DNA of 64,000 bases from DAOPJM01 sp964490325 (GCA_964490325.1 CAZBBX010000006.1:6687-70686); one strand, 5' to 3'. Shown: positions 1 through 9,125, counted from the stretch's first letter. Notes: generated by a model not told the origin, from the sequence alone. Made by a program: numbers and translations.

Positions 1-635
1 TTTGGAAAAGCTACGTTACAACGCCTGCGAACGAACCGCTTGTGGGGACGCTTGGCAGTTCCGTTCGGCTGACCCGCCATGACGCCATTCGCTTTGGCGC
101 TGTCCTGTATACAAAGCCCATCTGTACGTTGGCGAGCGCCCTGTATACCTCGGCAGCGGAGAACGCCATTGTCAGCATGGAATATGGTTTTGTGCTGCGG
201 CAGCTCACAGAGGAGGAAACGGACATAGCCTCCCTTCCGCTCATGACGCTGTCGGGGACGGCGGAAACGCCCCAACAGATATGCTGCAGTGCGGCCATGG
301 ACGATGATGACCCGACAGCTGTTATTCTTTCAAAGGAATTTGTAAACGGTGTCACGGATGACACGGCGCTGTTTCACGAGATCTTTGACATACAGCGCGT
401 TTATCTTCTGAACCGTGAGTGCGGCGGGGTAAGCTACTGCGCAGTGCTGCGCTTTGCGGAGGATCTGACGGGAGCAGCGCTCACAGAGGCACAGAACAAG
501 CGCTTTTTGATCCGTGCCTATCTGAGCATGACCCTTTCCTCTGCCGATGGGCAGGAGCGTGTTATCACGCTGTATGGCGATCAAAAGTGCGGCGGCATAG
601 CGCAGGTGCTGGCGCTGCTCGGCTTGGAGGGATAA
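1..635 (+). CDS. Hypothetical protein, 5' end cut off by the window
   Basis: The reading frame is open from base 3 to a TAA at 633-635, so the window holds only the C-terminal part, about 210 residues. An internal GTG at 42 is in frame but nothing marks it as the true start. I do not recognise the family. The visible part is a mixed alpha/beta sequence with no membrane segment. A faint resemblance to GerMN-type lipoprotein domains (a stretch like AVILSKEF, then a helix and a strand ending in LYGDQ) is only a lead. The next gene starts 3 bases after the stop, so the two are probably cotranscribed. Confidence 0.6.
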   Translation, partial: WKSYVTTPANEPLVGTLGSSVRLTRHDAIRFGAVLYTKPICTLASALYTSAAENAIVSMEYGFVLRQLTEEETDIASLPLMTLSGTAETPQQICCSAAMDDDDPTAVILSKEFVNGVTDDTALFHEIFDIQRVYLLNRECGGVSYCAVLRFAEDLTGAALTEAQNKRFLIRAYLSMTLSSADGQERVITLYGDQKCGGIAQVLALLGLEG

Positions 636-638
636 AGA

Positions 639-1130
639 GTGCCGATACAGGGGGTAGACCAACCCGAACTGCTGCCCATTGACCAAGATCTGCGTTTGCG
701 CCGCTTCGATGGGTCGTTTGCCTTTGCTTTGCCTTGGTATCAAGACGCCGAGACGCTTCACTTGGTCGATGGAAAGGATACGCCCTACGATCTTGCTCGT
801 TTGGAGCGGATGTACCGTTTTTTAAACGAGCGAGGCGAGCTGTATTGGATCGAGCTAAGGCAGGGGAGGACTTTTCTTCCCATCGGAGACGTGACATTTT
901 GGCAAACGGATATGCCCATCGTGGTGGGCGAAAAGCAGCTGCGCGGCATGGGGATCGGAAAGCGTGTCGTTACGGCTCTCTTGCAGCGAGGCAGGCAGCT
1001 TGGGTATCGGGAGCTGTTCATAGACTGCATCTATTTTGACAATTTGGCGTCGGTACGCTTGTTTGAAAGCTGCGGTTTCGTTCCGTATAAAGCAAATGAA
1101 AAGGGCTGCAGCTATCGCTGCACACTATAA
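639..1130 (+). CDS. GNAT-family N-acetyltransferase
   Basis: This 163-residue protein is a probable cytoplasmic acetyl-CoA-dependent N-acetyltransferase of unknown substrate. The acetyl-CoA pyrophosphate-binding motif is visible as QLRGMGIGKRVV near residue 100. It is followed by the usual C-terminal pattern, in which the segment DNLASVRLFESCGFVPY matches the end of the GNAT fold. It starts with GTG at 639, placed 8 bases after a GGAGG ribosome site at 626-630. It follows the upstream partial gene by 3 bases. A hairpin terminator lies directly after it, facing the convergent tldE homologue. Substrates cannot be predicted for this superfamily from sequence. Confidence 0.85.
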   Translation: MPIQGVDQPELLPIDQDLRLRRFDGSFAFALPWYQDAETLHLVDGKDTPYDLARLERMYRFLNERGELYWIELRQGRTFLPIGDVTFWQTDMPIVVGEKQLRGMGIGKRVVTALLQRGRQLGYRELFIDCIYFDNLASVRLFESCGFVPYKANEKGCSYRCTL

Positions 1131-1131
1131 A

Positions 1132-1160
1132 GGGGCTGCCAATTCCAGCAGCCCCATTTG
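1132..1160. terminator. Bidirectional hairpin between convergent genes
   Basis: GGGGCTGC (1132-1139) and GCAGCCCC (1148-1155) form a perfect 8-bp stem with an 8-base loop between the convergent GNAT and TldE genes. The T-tract is short on the plus strand (ATTTGG) and slightly better on the minus strand (TTTATAG). Confidence 0.6.
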
Positions 1161-1176
1161 GTGTACTCAAAAACCG

Positions 1177-2385
1177 CTAACGGCGGATCTTCATCTGCGT
1201 AAAAAGCAGTGGGGAGTAGTTCATATAGCGATCGGCGGAGACGCCGACAAAGTCCTTGCCAAACAGATCGAACACGTTCCCGGATACTGCAAATTCAGGC
1301 AGTCTGCCGATCAGCTTTCCACCCTGCATCAAATAGGCAAGCTGTACGGGCGTTGCATAATCCCCCTCGTTCGTCCAATCGCCTCCCGAGCAAACGAACA
1401 GGAACAGGCAGGGCATATCGGAAAGCTCCTTGACCGTCTTGCCGCAGGAGCGCATAACGAGCGGCGGCGCACCGAGGGTCGGGACGTCGTCATATGCGCC
1501 GCCAGCCGCACCCGTTGCGGGGAGATCGTAGCGCGCCGCTGTGCTTTTGTCACTGAAGCCGCAAAGGAGCTTGCCGCCGCGGATCAGGCAGTGTCGATCC
1601 CCCGGCAGGACAACGCCCTCCGTATCGAAGAACGGAACGCTCATATCATTTGCACTGCGGTCGATATCCAACGAGAAGGCGGGGGAGAAGCAAGTCGTCC
1701 CCATCCTATTAAGAAGCAGCGAGCTCTTATTGCCCAGCAGCTGCCCGTTCAAGGCATCGTAGAACAAGCCCATCATCTGATCGGCTGACACCGCCGTGGG
1801 CAGTATATCGCCGTCAGGGAGCTTGACAAGGTTTCGGAAGGCGCTTGCCTGCTCGTTTGCTTGTCCCAAGATGTCATTCGTGTTCATGTGCCGCAGAGTA
1901 TAGACCAGCTCCGTGTCGAAAATGTTTGCGGATGCGGCGTCCTTCATTAGTAGATCGCAGGAATAGTAAAGATCGCGATCTGTCAGTTCCAGCCCTTCAT
2001 CGTTTTTAATAGAGACCTTGGTTTCGGTGCAGCCGATCTTGTTGCTGAAGATGAAATCGGGGTGCGCCGTATGCAGCGCCGCAAGCAGCGCTTCGGAATC
2101 AGACAAAAACTTAGCGCCGTCAAGGCTGCCCTCCCTTAGGTCGCGAAGGCGCTTGCCCGTCTCCAAGGGATAGGGATAGGGAAGACCGTTCATAAGGCTG
2201 CGTTCAGCTCGCTGCCATGTTTCCTCCGTAGGTTCGCCTATGCAGCCCGCTATGCCGACCTTTCCATCGGAATACACGCGGCAGCCACTCTTTACGATGC
2301 TGCGCGTTCGTACGGAATCGATCCTGCTGCCCGTCACGTTAAAGACGGTGCTTTGCTCTGCTATCTGATAAAGTTCACGCTTCAT
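1177..2385 (-). CDS. TldE/PmbA-family metallopeptidase subunit
   Basis: This 402-residue protein is the TldE (PmbA) half of the TldD/TldE pair. In characterised bacteria the pair is a cytoplasmic zinc-dependent proteolytic complex that trims small peptides such as modified peptide antibiotics and the CcdA antitoxin; TldE itself lacks the metal-binding motif. Matching features are the N-terminal peptide MKRELYQIAEQ, the central antiparallel sheet region, and the late stretch SRGGKLLCGFSDKSTAARY typical of the family (first residues approximate). I chose the ATG at 2385 because AAGGAGG stands 6 bases before it, inside the end of tldD; an in-frame start 54 bases further upstream lacks a ribosome site. 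The two genes are translationally adjacent, so they are one operon. Confidence 0.88.
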   Translation of the reverse strand: MKRELYQIAEQSTVFNVTGSRIDSVRTRSIVKSGCRVYSDGKVGIAGCIGEPTEETWQRAERSLMNGLPYPYPLETGKRLRDLREGSLDGAKFLSDSEALLAALHTAHPDFIFSNKIGCTETKVSIKNDEGLELTDRDLYYSCDLLMKDAASANIFDTELVYTLRHMNTNDILGQANEQASAFRNLVKLPDGDILPTAVSADQMMGLFYDALNGQLLGNKSSLLLNRMGTTCFSPAFSLDIDRSANDMSVPFFDTEGVVLPGDRHCLIRGGKLLCGFSDKSTAARYDLPATGAAGGAYDDVPTLGAPPLVMRSCGKTVKELSDMPCLFLFVCSGGDWTNEGDYATPVQLAYLMQGGKLIGRLPEFAVSGNVFDLFGKDFVGVSADRYMNYSPLLFTQMKIRR

Positions 2386-2395
2386 GTCTTCCTCC

Positions 2396-3736
2396 TTACT
2401 CAACGTGCATTTCGCTGACGCGCACAAAAGGCCCGCCAAAGCCGACAGGCAGGGGATACTGCTCCATCTTGCCGCAGCCTCCCGTTGGGAATGACAAAAG
2501 CGTCAGCGTATCGGACAGGCCGTCGATCTTGGAAAGCGTATGCATGACGCTGCCGCTGATGACGGATACCTTTATGGGTTCTGCAAGCTTCCCGTCACGG
2601 ATCATATAGGCCGTTGCAGGCGCAAGCGTGAAGGTGGACATGCCGCTGCCGTGGTTCACGTCATCGATGAACACACCCTCCTTGATCCCCGAAAACAGAG
2701 CTTCCTTCGACAGGGAACCCGGTGCAATGTAGGTCGTGGTCATGCGCACGATCGGCTCATACAAGAAACTGACGGCACGGGCATTGCCGGTCACGCTTTC
2801 GTTGAGGTCGGCGGCAGTCATGGCGGAGTGCAGACGCCCTACCAGTTTGCCATCGCGAATGAGATAGTTGCAGCGCGCCGAGGTGCCTTCATCGTCAAAG
2901 GGCGTGTAGCCGTTGCCGCCTATCGTACCGTCGTCCACAATGCTGAGGATGGAACTGCCAACCTGTTTGCCAAGCTCCCACTCCTTGAGCATCGTTTCAT
3001 CGCCCACCATAAAGTCGGCCTCCGACTTATGCCCAAAGCTCTCGTGCGCGAAGATGCCCGCCGCCAAGGGCGAAAGGATGCAGGGATAGACCCCCGCCTT
3101 TACGGGAACGGCGTCCATGGCATAGGCATAGATGCTGTCGATCTTCTTCGTACAGTCTGCTTGTCCGTCTTTAAGCTGATCGAAGCGTTCGCCCATACGG
3201 ACATACTGCCCGTAAGCAGGAAGACCGTCCTTGGCGATCACGAACCTGCACACGATGGCGGCATACTGCTTGTCGTAGGCAAGCTCGGCGCCTTTAGAGG
3301 AGGAAAAATGCAGCTCCAAATAGCGATCCATGTACAAAAGGCGGTGATAACTGAGCTTTGGATTATCACTTACGACAGGAAGATAGCTCTCAAGGCAGGC
3401 GCGCTTATCAGCACAGGGGATCTTGCGCACGTCCGAATCGGCAAATTTGAAGAGCTGCTCCTTATGCACCTCAAAGCGCTTTACGATGGGATGCTCGTTG
3501 ATGGCGGGGTCGGGCTTTGTCAGCTTGGCAAGCTCGTTGATCGCGTCCTGTACGCCGCTTTCCTCGGACATGGAGGTATAGTACCAGCGCCTGCCGTCGA
3601 ACAGGCGGATGAAAAAGCCGCTCTCCTCGCTCTCTTTACATTGACGAAGTTCGCCGTTCTCGAAGCTTATCTGCGTGGAGCAGACCCGTTCAAAACGGAC
3701 GTCTCCGTATAGTCCCTGCGGATACCTGTATCGCAT
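2396..3736 (-). CDS. tldD: TldD-family zinc metallopeptidase
   Basis: This 446-residue protein is the catalytic TldD subunit. The zinc motif HExxxH is present as HESFGH at residues 231-236, and the C-terminal cysteine ligand expected in the family is C421 in the stretch TGGCGK. With the adjacent TldE it should form a chamber that degrades unfolded peptides. The substrate in this organism is unknown; no peptide-antibiotic precursor is visible nearby. The start at 3736 (MRYRYPQG) has GGGAG about 7 bases upstream. That ribosome site lies inside one arm of a 13-bp inverted repeat at 3743-3820. A candidate -10 box, TATACT, sits at 3768-3763 on the minus strand. Confidence 0.9.
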   Translation of the reverse strand: MRYRYPQGLYGDVRFERVCSTQISFENGELRQCKESEESGFFIRLFDGRRWYYTSMSEESGVQDAINELAKLTKPDPAINEHPIVKRFEVHKEQLFKFADSDVRKIPCADKRACLESYLPVVSDNPKLSYHRLLYMDRYLELHFSSSKGAELAYDKQYAAIVCRFVIAKDGLPAYGQYVRMGERFDQLKDGQADCTKKIDSIYAYAMDAVPVKAGVYPCILSPLAAGIFAHESFGHKSEADFMVGDETMLKEWELGKQVGSSILSIVDDGTIGGNGYTPFDDEGTSARCNYLIRDGKLVGRLHSAMTAADLNESVTGNARAVSFLYEPIVRMTTTYIAPGSLSKEALFSGIKEGVFIDDVNHGSGMSTFTLAPATAYMIRDGKLAEPIKVSVISGSVMHTLSKIDGLSDTLTLLSFPTGGCGKMEQYPLPVGFGGPFVRVSEMHVE

Positions 3737-3742
3737 AGAAAA

Positions 3743-3820
3743 CTCCCTTCTGTTTCTGACCCAGTATAGCATGCCTTTCAAAGAAAGGAAAGACCATAAA
3801 GCGTCGAAAACAGAAGGGAG
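3743..3820 (-). promoter_or_regulatory. 13-bp inverted repeat covering the tldD ribosome site, with a -10 box in its loop
   Basis: CTCCCTTCTGTTT at 3743-3755 and AAACAGAAGGGAG at 3808-3820 are perfect reverse complements separated by 52 bases. On the minus-strand transcript the downstream arm contains the tldD Shine-Dalgarno sequence. A TATACT -10 box (3768-3763) lies between the arms. A transcript from this promoter therefore lacks the upstream arm, while read-through from the lipoprotein gene would carry both and could hide the ribosome site. Confidence 0.5.
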
Positions 3821-3841
3821 CAAAGGTTGCCGCGGACTTGA

Positions 3842-5293
3842 TCAGCCTGCGTACATCAATTCCTTAAACCAAGTTTCCTCGGGTTCGCCGTCAATGTACG
3901 GCTGCCACTCGTCAGCCTTGTAGCTCAGCTCCAGACGGACAAGGCGGCCATCGTTCAGCTCACAGATGACATAGCTTTTTGCATCGCTCATCAGCACAAG
4001 AAGCTTGGTGCCAAGAGGCAGGGAGAGGCTCTCGCCGTTGGCGCCGCTTTCCGTTACCAAGTTGACGCTCAGCGCATCGTGTTTAAGCTCGATACCGCGC
4101 TCACTGAAGGCGTCCTCCACATGCGCAGCGGAGTAGGGTGAGATCCGCTCGATGCTGCCGTCCTCGCCGAGGCGCCAAAGGCTGTAGCTGCCGTAGGAGC
4201 CAAGCACATCCAGCTGATCGGAGACCAGAAAGCTGCCGTCGCCGTAGGACTGCTCGATGCAGCCGTATGTAACGGCGGCGTGTATCGCACCGTCAGCGAC
4301 ATAGTAGATGTGGCTCTCATAATCATCTGAGCCTGTATCGCCCGACAGCACAAACACGTTGCTGCCGCCGCCGATGCTGGCTACATGCAGCTGCGGGTTA
4401 TAGAAGTATTCCAGTTTCTCGGTATAGACCTCCTTGCCGCCTTCGATGCGCAGGGACAGTTCGTCTTCCTGCCCTACAGTACAGCTTAGCTGAAAACCTG
4501 TGCCGCCGCTTGTCATCTCGGCGCTCAGGTCTTTGGTGCTCTGCCAGAAGGCGTTGTCCTGCCCAACGAGCTTTGCGTTCTCGATGCGGCAGGGATAGCT
4601 CCCCGCTGTGTTGCCGTAGCTGATGGTGAATTCTGCCTCGCACAGTTCATTGACCTTGGCGAGGTCATATAGAGCCAGCACAGCGATGATCTTTCCGTCG
4701 GAGCGCAGATACCAGCGATCCAAGGAGCTGCAGGCGTCTCCCGCATCGGACGGCGAGAAGCTGTAGCTGTCGTTGGCGGCGTCATAGCGGACGACCGAAG
4801 CATAGTCCTTTGGGATCTCGGGCAGCTCATTTAAGGCTGCAAAGGCTGCAAACGCATTGCGCTCAACGTCCGCACGGCTCAAGACAACGCAGCCGTTCGC
4901 GTCCCGTGCAGTGTCATAGCTTGCGTAGTTGACCACGGACAGGTAGATCGCCGACCAAACGCAGGCGGGATCCGAAACATCATAGGCTTGCTCACCCTCT
5001 GTGCCCAAGGTGCGCAGTAAGGCGTCCATGAGCGGCTCCATGGCGATCAGCTTTTCTTCGACCGTCCCATACCGCTTGCTTTCAGCGGTAGGCGTGGGAA
5101 CGGGAGGGGTCTGTGTTTCCGCTGCTGTGGTCGTGGCGATATCCGTTGCCGTACCTTCTGTGACCGCAGCGCTTGCCGCGGCGTCGGGAGACGACGAAAG
5201 CTGCGAACTTCCGCCCGCATCCGAACGAACACAGCCCCCCGCAAGGGAGACAAGGAACAGGAGCGCTATACAGCTTGCAACTACTTTTTTCAT
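3842..5293 (-). CDS. Lipoprotein of unknown function
   Basis: This 483-residue protein begins MKKVVASCIALLFLVSLAGG followed by cysteine, a lipoprotein signal peptide. A Ser/Thr/Ala/Pro-rich linker of about 50 residues then leads to a globular region of about 380 residues, rich in Asp, Ser and Tyr and without membrane segments. It should be anchored on the outer face of the cytoplasmic membrane. I do not recognise the domain. Two adjacent ATGs (5296 and 5293) follow AAGGA; the second has the better spacing of 6 bases. It is divergent from the ABC module at 5467 and upstream of tldD on the same strand, with a probable separate promoter for tldD. Confidence 0.75.
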   Translation of the reverse strand: MKKVVASCIALLFLVSLAGGCVRSDAGGSSQLSSSPDAAASAAVTEGTATDIATTTAAETQTPPVPTPTAESKRYGTVEEKLIAMEPLMDALLRTLGTEGEQAYDVSDPACVWSAIYLSVVNYASYDTARDANGCVVLSRADVERNAFAAFAALNELPEIPKDYASVVRYDAANDSYSFSPSDAGDACSSLDRWYLRSDGKIIAVLALYDLAKVNELCEAEFTISYGNTAGSYPCRIENAKLVGQDNAFWQSTKDLSAEMTSGGTGFQLSCTVGQEDELSLRIEGGKEVYTEKLEYFYNPQLHVASIGGGSNVFVLSGDTGSDDYESHIYYVADGAIHAAVTYGCIEQSYGDGSFLVSDQLDVLGSYGSYSLWRLGEDGSIERISPYSAAHVEDAFSERGIELKHDALSVNLVTESGANGESLSLPLGTKLLVLMSDAKSYVICELNDGRLVRLELSYKADEWQPYIDGEPEETWFKELMYAG

Positions 5294-5372
5294 CATGGTT
5301 CCTTTCCAAACTGCTTGAACAGTCAAGGCAACTTTTTTCTTTTCCTATATAAAACATTGCAAGAGGAAGAAT

Positions 5373-5421
5373 GGTTGCAGGAGCGACAGAATAATTCAGT
5401 TTATTTTCAAATTCTGCAACC
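5373..5421. repeat. 8-bp inverted repeat in a divergent promoter region
   Basis: GGTTGCAG (5373-5380) and CTGCAACC (5414-5421) are perfect reverse complements 33 bases apart, between the divergent lipoprotein and ABC transporter genes. This could be a paired operator or an RNA stem. TATAGT at 5440-5445 may be a -10 box for the ABC operon, but no good -35 is visible. Confidence 0.35.
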
Positions 5422-5466
5422 TTTTGTCCGTCTTTGCGGTATAGTATATGTATGCGGAGGAATGAA

Positions 5467-6195
5467 ATGGAAACAAGTACGTTTGTGGATGTGCGGAAGG
5501 TCGTAAAGACCTACCATGTGGGCAGCGTTGAAGTGCAGGCTCTGCGCGGCGTGGATCTGAAGATCGCACGCGGTGAGCTTTGCTGCATCATCGGACGCTC
5601 AGGCTCAGGCAAGTCAACGCTTTTGAATCTGATGGCGGGACTGGAACCCGTCAGCTCCGGCGAGATCGCGATAGCAGGCAAGCGCTTGGATCGCATGAAC
5701 GAGGGGGAACTGATCGCGTTTCGGCAGAAGCATGTCGGCTTCATCTTTCAATCCTTTAACCTAATGCCCTACTACACGGCTTTGGAGAACGTTGCCTTCC
5801 CGCTTTCCTTTCGCGGCATTCCGCAAAAGAAGCGCAACGAAATGGCAAGGACGATGCTGGATGCGGTCGGTCTGTCCACGCATCTTACGCACAAGCCCTC
5901 CCAGATGAGCGGCGGACAGCAGCAGCGCGTGGGGATAGCCCGTGCCTTGGTAACGGAGCCTGACGTTGTGTTTGCCGACGAACCGACAGGCAACTTGGAC
6001 TCGAACACCTCGGACGAGGTGATGCACGTCATCTGCGACATCTGCCGCAGCAAGAACAAAACGCTCATTATGGTCACGCATGATCCCAACATGGCGGCGT
6101 ATGCCGATCGGGTCGTGCGCATCCACGATGGACGCATTATAGATATTTCGGAGAATGCAGCAAAACAAACGGAGGAAACAGAGCATGAAGCGTAA
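5467..6195 (+). CDS. ABC transporter ATP-binding protein, MacB/LolD type
   Basis: This 242-residue ATPase energises the permease encoded two genes downstream. It has Walker A GRSGSGKST (residues 43-51), the signature MSGGQQQRVG (from residue 147), Walker B VVFADEPTGNLD near residue 168, and the switch histidine in MVTHDPNMA. The family (LolD, MacB, FtsE-like) works with FtsX-fold permeases in mechanotransmission or lipoprotein and peptide export rather than classical import. The ATG at 5467 follows GCGGAGG with 6 bases of spacing. Its end overlaps the next gene by 11 bases, so the three genes form one operon. Confidence 0.93.
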   Translation: METSTFVDVRKVVKTYHVGSVEVQALRGVDLKIARGELCCIIGRSGSGKSTLLNLMAGLEPVSSGEIAIAGKRLDRMNEGELIAFRQKHVGFIFQSFNLMPYYTALENVAFPLSFRGIPQKKRNEMARTMLDAVGLSTHLTHKPSQMSGGQQQRVGIARALVTEPDVVFADEPTGNLDSNTSDEVMHVICDICRSKNKTLIMVTHDPNMAAYADRVVRIHDGRIIDISENAAKQTEETEHEA

Positions 6196-7597
6196 ATTTA
6201 GCCGCGTCTTTAGCATCGTAATGGCAGTAGCGCTGATCCTGATGAGCACAGCGGCAGCCTTAGCAACGGCAGCGCCCACCGAGGAGCCCGTTGAAAACGT
6301 GGGAGAACCCTGCATCTCCTTGCGCACGACCTATGCGGACGGCAAACCCATACCCGCACCCTCAGGCAGGCACGATGGAGATGTGAGCATCTTTATCCCC
6401 CTGCATTGCGAGGACGGTCCCTTATATGATGTAAAGATCGCACCAAACGTGTCCACGGACATCGAAAGCTTCCCCTTTACGGTCTCCCAGTTGGACTATA
6501 CCAAAAAGTACGGCAGTGTCATCAAAGCGGGTGACGACTTCGACTTCACCTACAACTTTACCATCGGACATTACGCGACCAAGGGCGTTAAGGACGTCAG
6601 CTTTGTTGTGTCCTATCGCTATGGCGATCCTGCGGCGCAGCTGACGACCGAAACGGTGCATATCTATCTGACGATCACACGCGGCTACAGTGCAGGCGGC
6701 GGCGGCAGCTCGGTCGAACCCACCGCCGTGCCCTACACGGAACCAAAGCTGATCGTAGAATCCTTCTCCGCTGATGTGGATAAGATCTATGCAGGCGAAC
6801 CCTTCACTCTCAACCTCACCATACGCAACACCTCCTCCGAGCAGGGCGTCTGCAACCTGCAGTTCAACATCGCCGAGGCCAACGGCGTCATTCTTCCCGC
6901 CAACAAAAGCTCCGGTTCGATCTATGTAGCAGAGATCGCTGCGGGAGGCACCAAGGATCTGAGTGTGAGCTTCCAGTCGGCTCCCGATGCGGAAGCCAAG
7001 CCGTATACCTTGAGCATCACCATGAGCTATAACGGTGAAAAGAGTAAAGCAAGCTATGAGGCGGCAAGCAGCGTTACCATTTCCTTGCAGCAGCGCACAA
7101 GGGTCAAGTGTGACAGCGTGAATGCCTATGACGAGGCATGGCTTGGAAGCAGCTGCGAGCTGTCACTGCAGTTTGTCAACCTTGGCAAATCGACCGTGTA
7201 CAACACCATGATCAACGTGGACTGCGAAGGCCTGACGATGAACGAAAGCTACTTTGGCGGCAACGTTACATCAGGCGGCAGCGTGTATGCGGATTTTTCC
7301 GTCACCCCCGAGATGGCGGGATACCTCAGCGGCGATGTCGTCATCAGCTATGAGGATGTGTACGGCGAGCAGATGGAGCTGCGCGTGCCCTTGGAGCTGA
7401 ATGTCAACGAGACCGTCATCCCCGATGAGCCGACGGATCCTTCCGAGCCGTCCACCCCCGATACACCCACCGATAACACCTCCTTCCTTGCCAAGTACTG
7501 GTGGGCGCTTGCTTTGGGCGGTGTGGCTGTTGGCGGAGCGGTCGCGGGGATCGTGGTGAAAAAGAAGCGCCATGCGCGCAGCTTGGAGGATGTATGA
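6185..7597 (+). CDS. Secreted, membrane-anchored CARDB-like protein of the ABC module
   Basis: This 470-residue protein has an N-terminal signal peptide (about residues 1-33), several immunoglobulin-like beta-sandwich segments separated by a Gly-rich linker near residue 180, a Pro/Thr/Asp linker, and one C-terminal membrane helix (YWWALALGGVAVGGAVAGIV) followed by a basic tail. The patterns LTIRNTSSEQGV and LQFVNLGKSTVYNT are typical of CARDB or COG1361 S-layer-related domains. It sits where MacA-type adaptor genes are found in other MacB systems, between ATPase and permease, and its stop overlaps the permease start. I infer that it is the extracytoplasmic partner of the permease. What the module moves or remodels is unknown. 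Confidence 0.8.
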   Translation: MKRKFSRVFSIVMAVALILMSTAAALATAAPTEEPVENVGEPCISLRTTYADGKPIPAPSGRHDGDVSIFIPLHCEDGPLYDVKIAPNVSTDIESFPFTVSQLDYTKKYGSVIKAGDDFDFTYNFTIGHYATKGVKDVSFVVSYRYGDPAAQLTTETVHIYLTITRGYSAGGGGSSVEPTAVPYTEPKLIVESFSADVDKIYAGEPFTLNLTIRNTSSEQGVCNLQFNIAEANGVILPANKSSGSIYVAEIAAGGTKDLSVSFQSAPDAEAKPYTLSITMSYNGEKSKASYEAASSVTISLQQRTRVKCDSVNAYDEAWLGSSCELSLQFVNLGKSTVYNTMINVDCEGLTMNESYFGGNVTSGGSVYADFSVTPEMAGYLSGDVVISYEDVYGEQMELRVPLELNVNETVIPDEPTDPSEPSTPDTPTDNTSFLAKYWWALALGGVAVGGAVAGIVVKKKRHARSLEDV

Positions 7598-8886
7598 GTT
7601 TCTTAGACCTGCTGCGCTTTGGATTTCTCAATCTCTGGCGACGCAAGTTAAGAACGTTTCTGACCATCTTGGGCATGGTGATCGGCATCACGTCCATCGT
7701 GGTCATGGTATCGCTCGGCTTGGGCATTGAGAAGTCCACCATCGACAGCTTTGCCGCAACGGGCAGTCTGACGATCATTCAGGTGAACACCTATAAGTCC
7801 GTCACAAACGAAAATGGCAATGTGGACTGGCAGCAAAGCTCCGCAAAGCTGGACAAGAACGCCGTACAGAGCTTCCGCAAGCTGAACGGGGTCACGGCCG
7901 TCATGCCCATGGTGACGATCTGGGGCGGGCTGAAGAGCGGCAAGTATGTATCGGACGCGAGCATTCTTGGCGTGGACAAGGCGACGGCGGAGGCCTTTGG
8001 CTTTGCGCTCTCCGAAGGTGACTTTCCCTCCGAGACGCACGGCAGCAGGTACGACATCGTGCTGAGTGCAACGACGCTCACGCAGTTTTACAACCCTTCG
8101 AACTACCAGCAGGCTGTGGACGCGGACGGGAATCCCCTGCTCAATTCCTCGTCGAGGATGCGCCTGACCTTTGATATGAGTAATATCTATCCCGATTGGG
8201 GCTCCGGGCAGGTCACCAAGGGCAAAATGTACAATGTCAACGTCGTAGGCGTGATGAGCGACGCAAGCAACGATTACTCCTACTATTGCCTGATGGACAT
8301 TACGGCGGTCGAGAAGCTGATGAAGGCCAACAGCGCGTTCTTGGGCGAGCAAAGCAAGACTTACAACCAAGTGCTGGTCAAGTGCAGCAGCATGGAAGAC
8401 GTTGCGACCGTCAAAGCGGCCATCGACGAGATGGGCTTTGGTACCTACAGCCTGATGGACGCGGTGAACACGGCCATGGAGAGCACGACGCGTGTGCGGC
8501 TGCTGCTGGGCGCTATCGGCGGCGTGTCCCTCTTGATCGCCGCCATCGGCATCATGAACACGATGATGATGAGCATTTACGAACGCACCAAGGAGATCGG
8601 CGTCATCAAGGTCTTGGGCTGCCGCATGAGCAACATCGTAGAGCTGTTCCTCACGGAGGCGGCGTACATCGGTTTCTTTGGAGGCTTAATGGGACTGGGC
8701 TTCTCCTACCTTGTCTCGGCGCTGCTCAATAAGCTATTGGCAAGCTCCGGGCTGATGAGCCTGATCCCCGCATACCTTGCGTTCGGCGCCGTGGCGTTCT
8801 CCATACTGGTGGCACTGCTGTCGGGTCTGTATCCCGCGCTGCGCGCAATGCGCCTAAGTCCGCTTTCGGCGATCCGCAACGAATAG
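7594..8886 (+). CDS. ABC transporter permease, MacB/FtsX type
   Basis: This 430-residue protein has one N-terminal membrane helix (starting around LRTFLTILGMVIGITSIVVM), an extracytoplasmic MacB core domain of about 230 residues, and three C-terminal helices with the FtsX-family signature. The segment GIMNTMMMSIYERTKEIGV is the classic cytoplasmic loop of this family, and the C-terminus ends AMRLSPLSAIRNE as in many MacB homologues. It pairs with the ATPase at 5467-6195 and probably acts by mechanotransmission on a substrate or on the surface protein encoded in between. The start codon overlaps the previous stop as ATGA. A strong terminator follows. Confidence 0.92.
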   Translation: MSFLDLLRFGFLNLWRRKLRTFLTILGMVIGITSIVVMVSLGLGIEKSTIDSFAATGSLTIIQVNTYKSVTNENGNVDWQQSSAKLDKNAVQSFRKLNGVTAVMPMVTIWGGLKSGKYVSDASILGVDKATAEAFGFALSEGDFPSETHGSRYDIVLSATTLTQFYNPSNYQQAVDADGNPLLNSSSRMRLTFDMSNIYPDWGSGQVTKGKMYNVNVVGVMSDASNDYSYYCLMDITAVEKLMKANSAFLGEQSKTYNQVLVKCSSMEDVATVKAAIDEMGFGTYSLMDAVNTAMESTTRVRLLLGAIGGVSLLIAAIGIMNTMMMSIYERTKEIGVIKVLGCRMSNIVELFLTEAAYIGFFGGLMGLGFSYLVSALLNKLLASSGLMSLIPAYLAFGAVAFSILVALLSGLYPALRAMRLSPLSAIRNE

Positions 8887-8920
8887 GTTCTGCATAAAGC
8901 ATAAATTCATACAATGGAGC

Positions 8921-8952
8921 AAAAGGCGGGCTCTGGTTGTCCGCCTTTTTTT
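8921..8952 (+). terminator. Rho-independent terminator of the ABC operon
   Basis: AAAAGGCGG and CCGCCTTTTT pair around a loop of about 13 bases and are followed by a T-run ending near 8952. It lies 35 bases after the permease stop. Confidence 0.85.
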
Positions 8953-9125
8953 GTGGCGTTGTCGGATTCCACAGGCTTACGGATAAATATAGAATAAACG
9001 GGTCAAATTTGTTAAGACATTTTCAAGACCATTACGAATGTTTACCGATCCATAAAATAAATTAGGAAAAATTAAATCAGCCGTAAATATTCAAAACAAA
9101 TTCATAATGTTCCATAAAAAATCTG

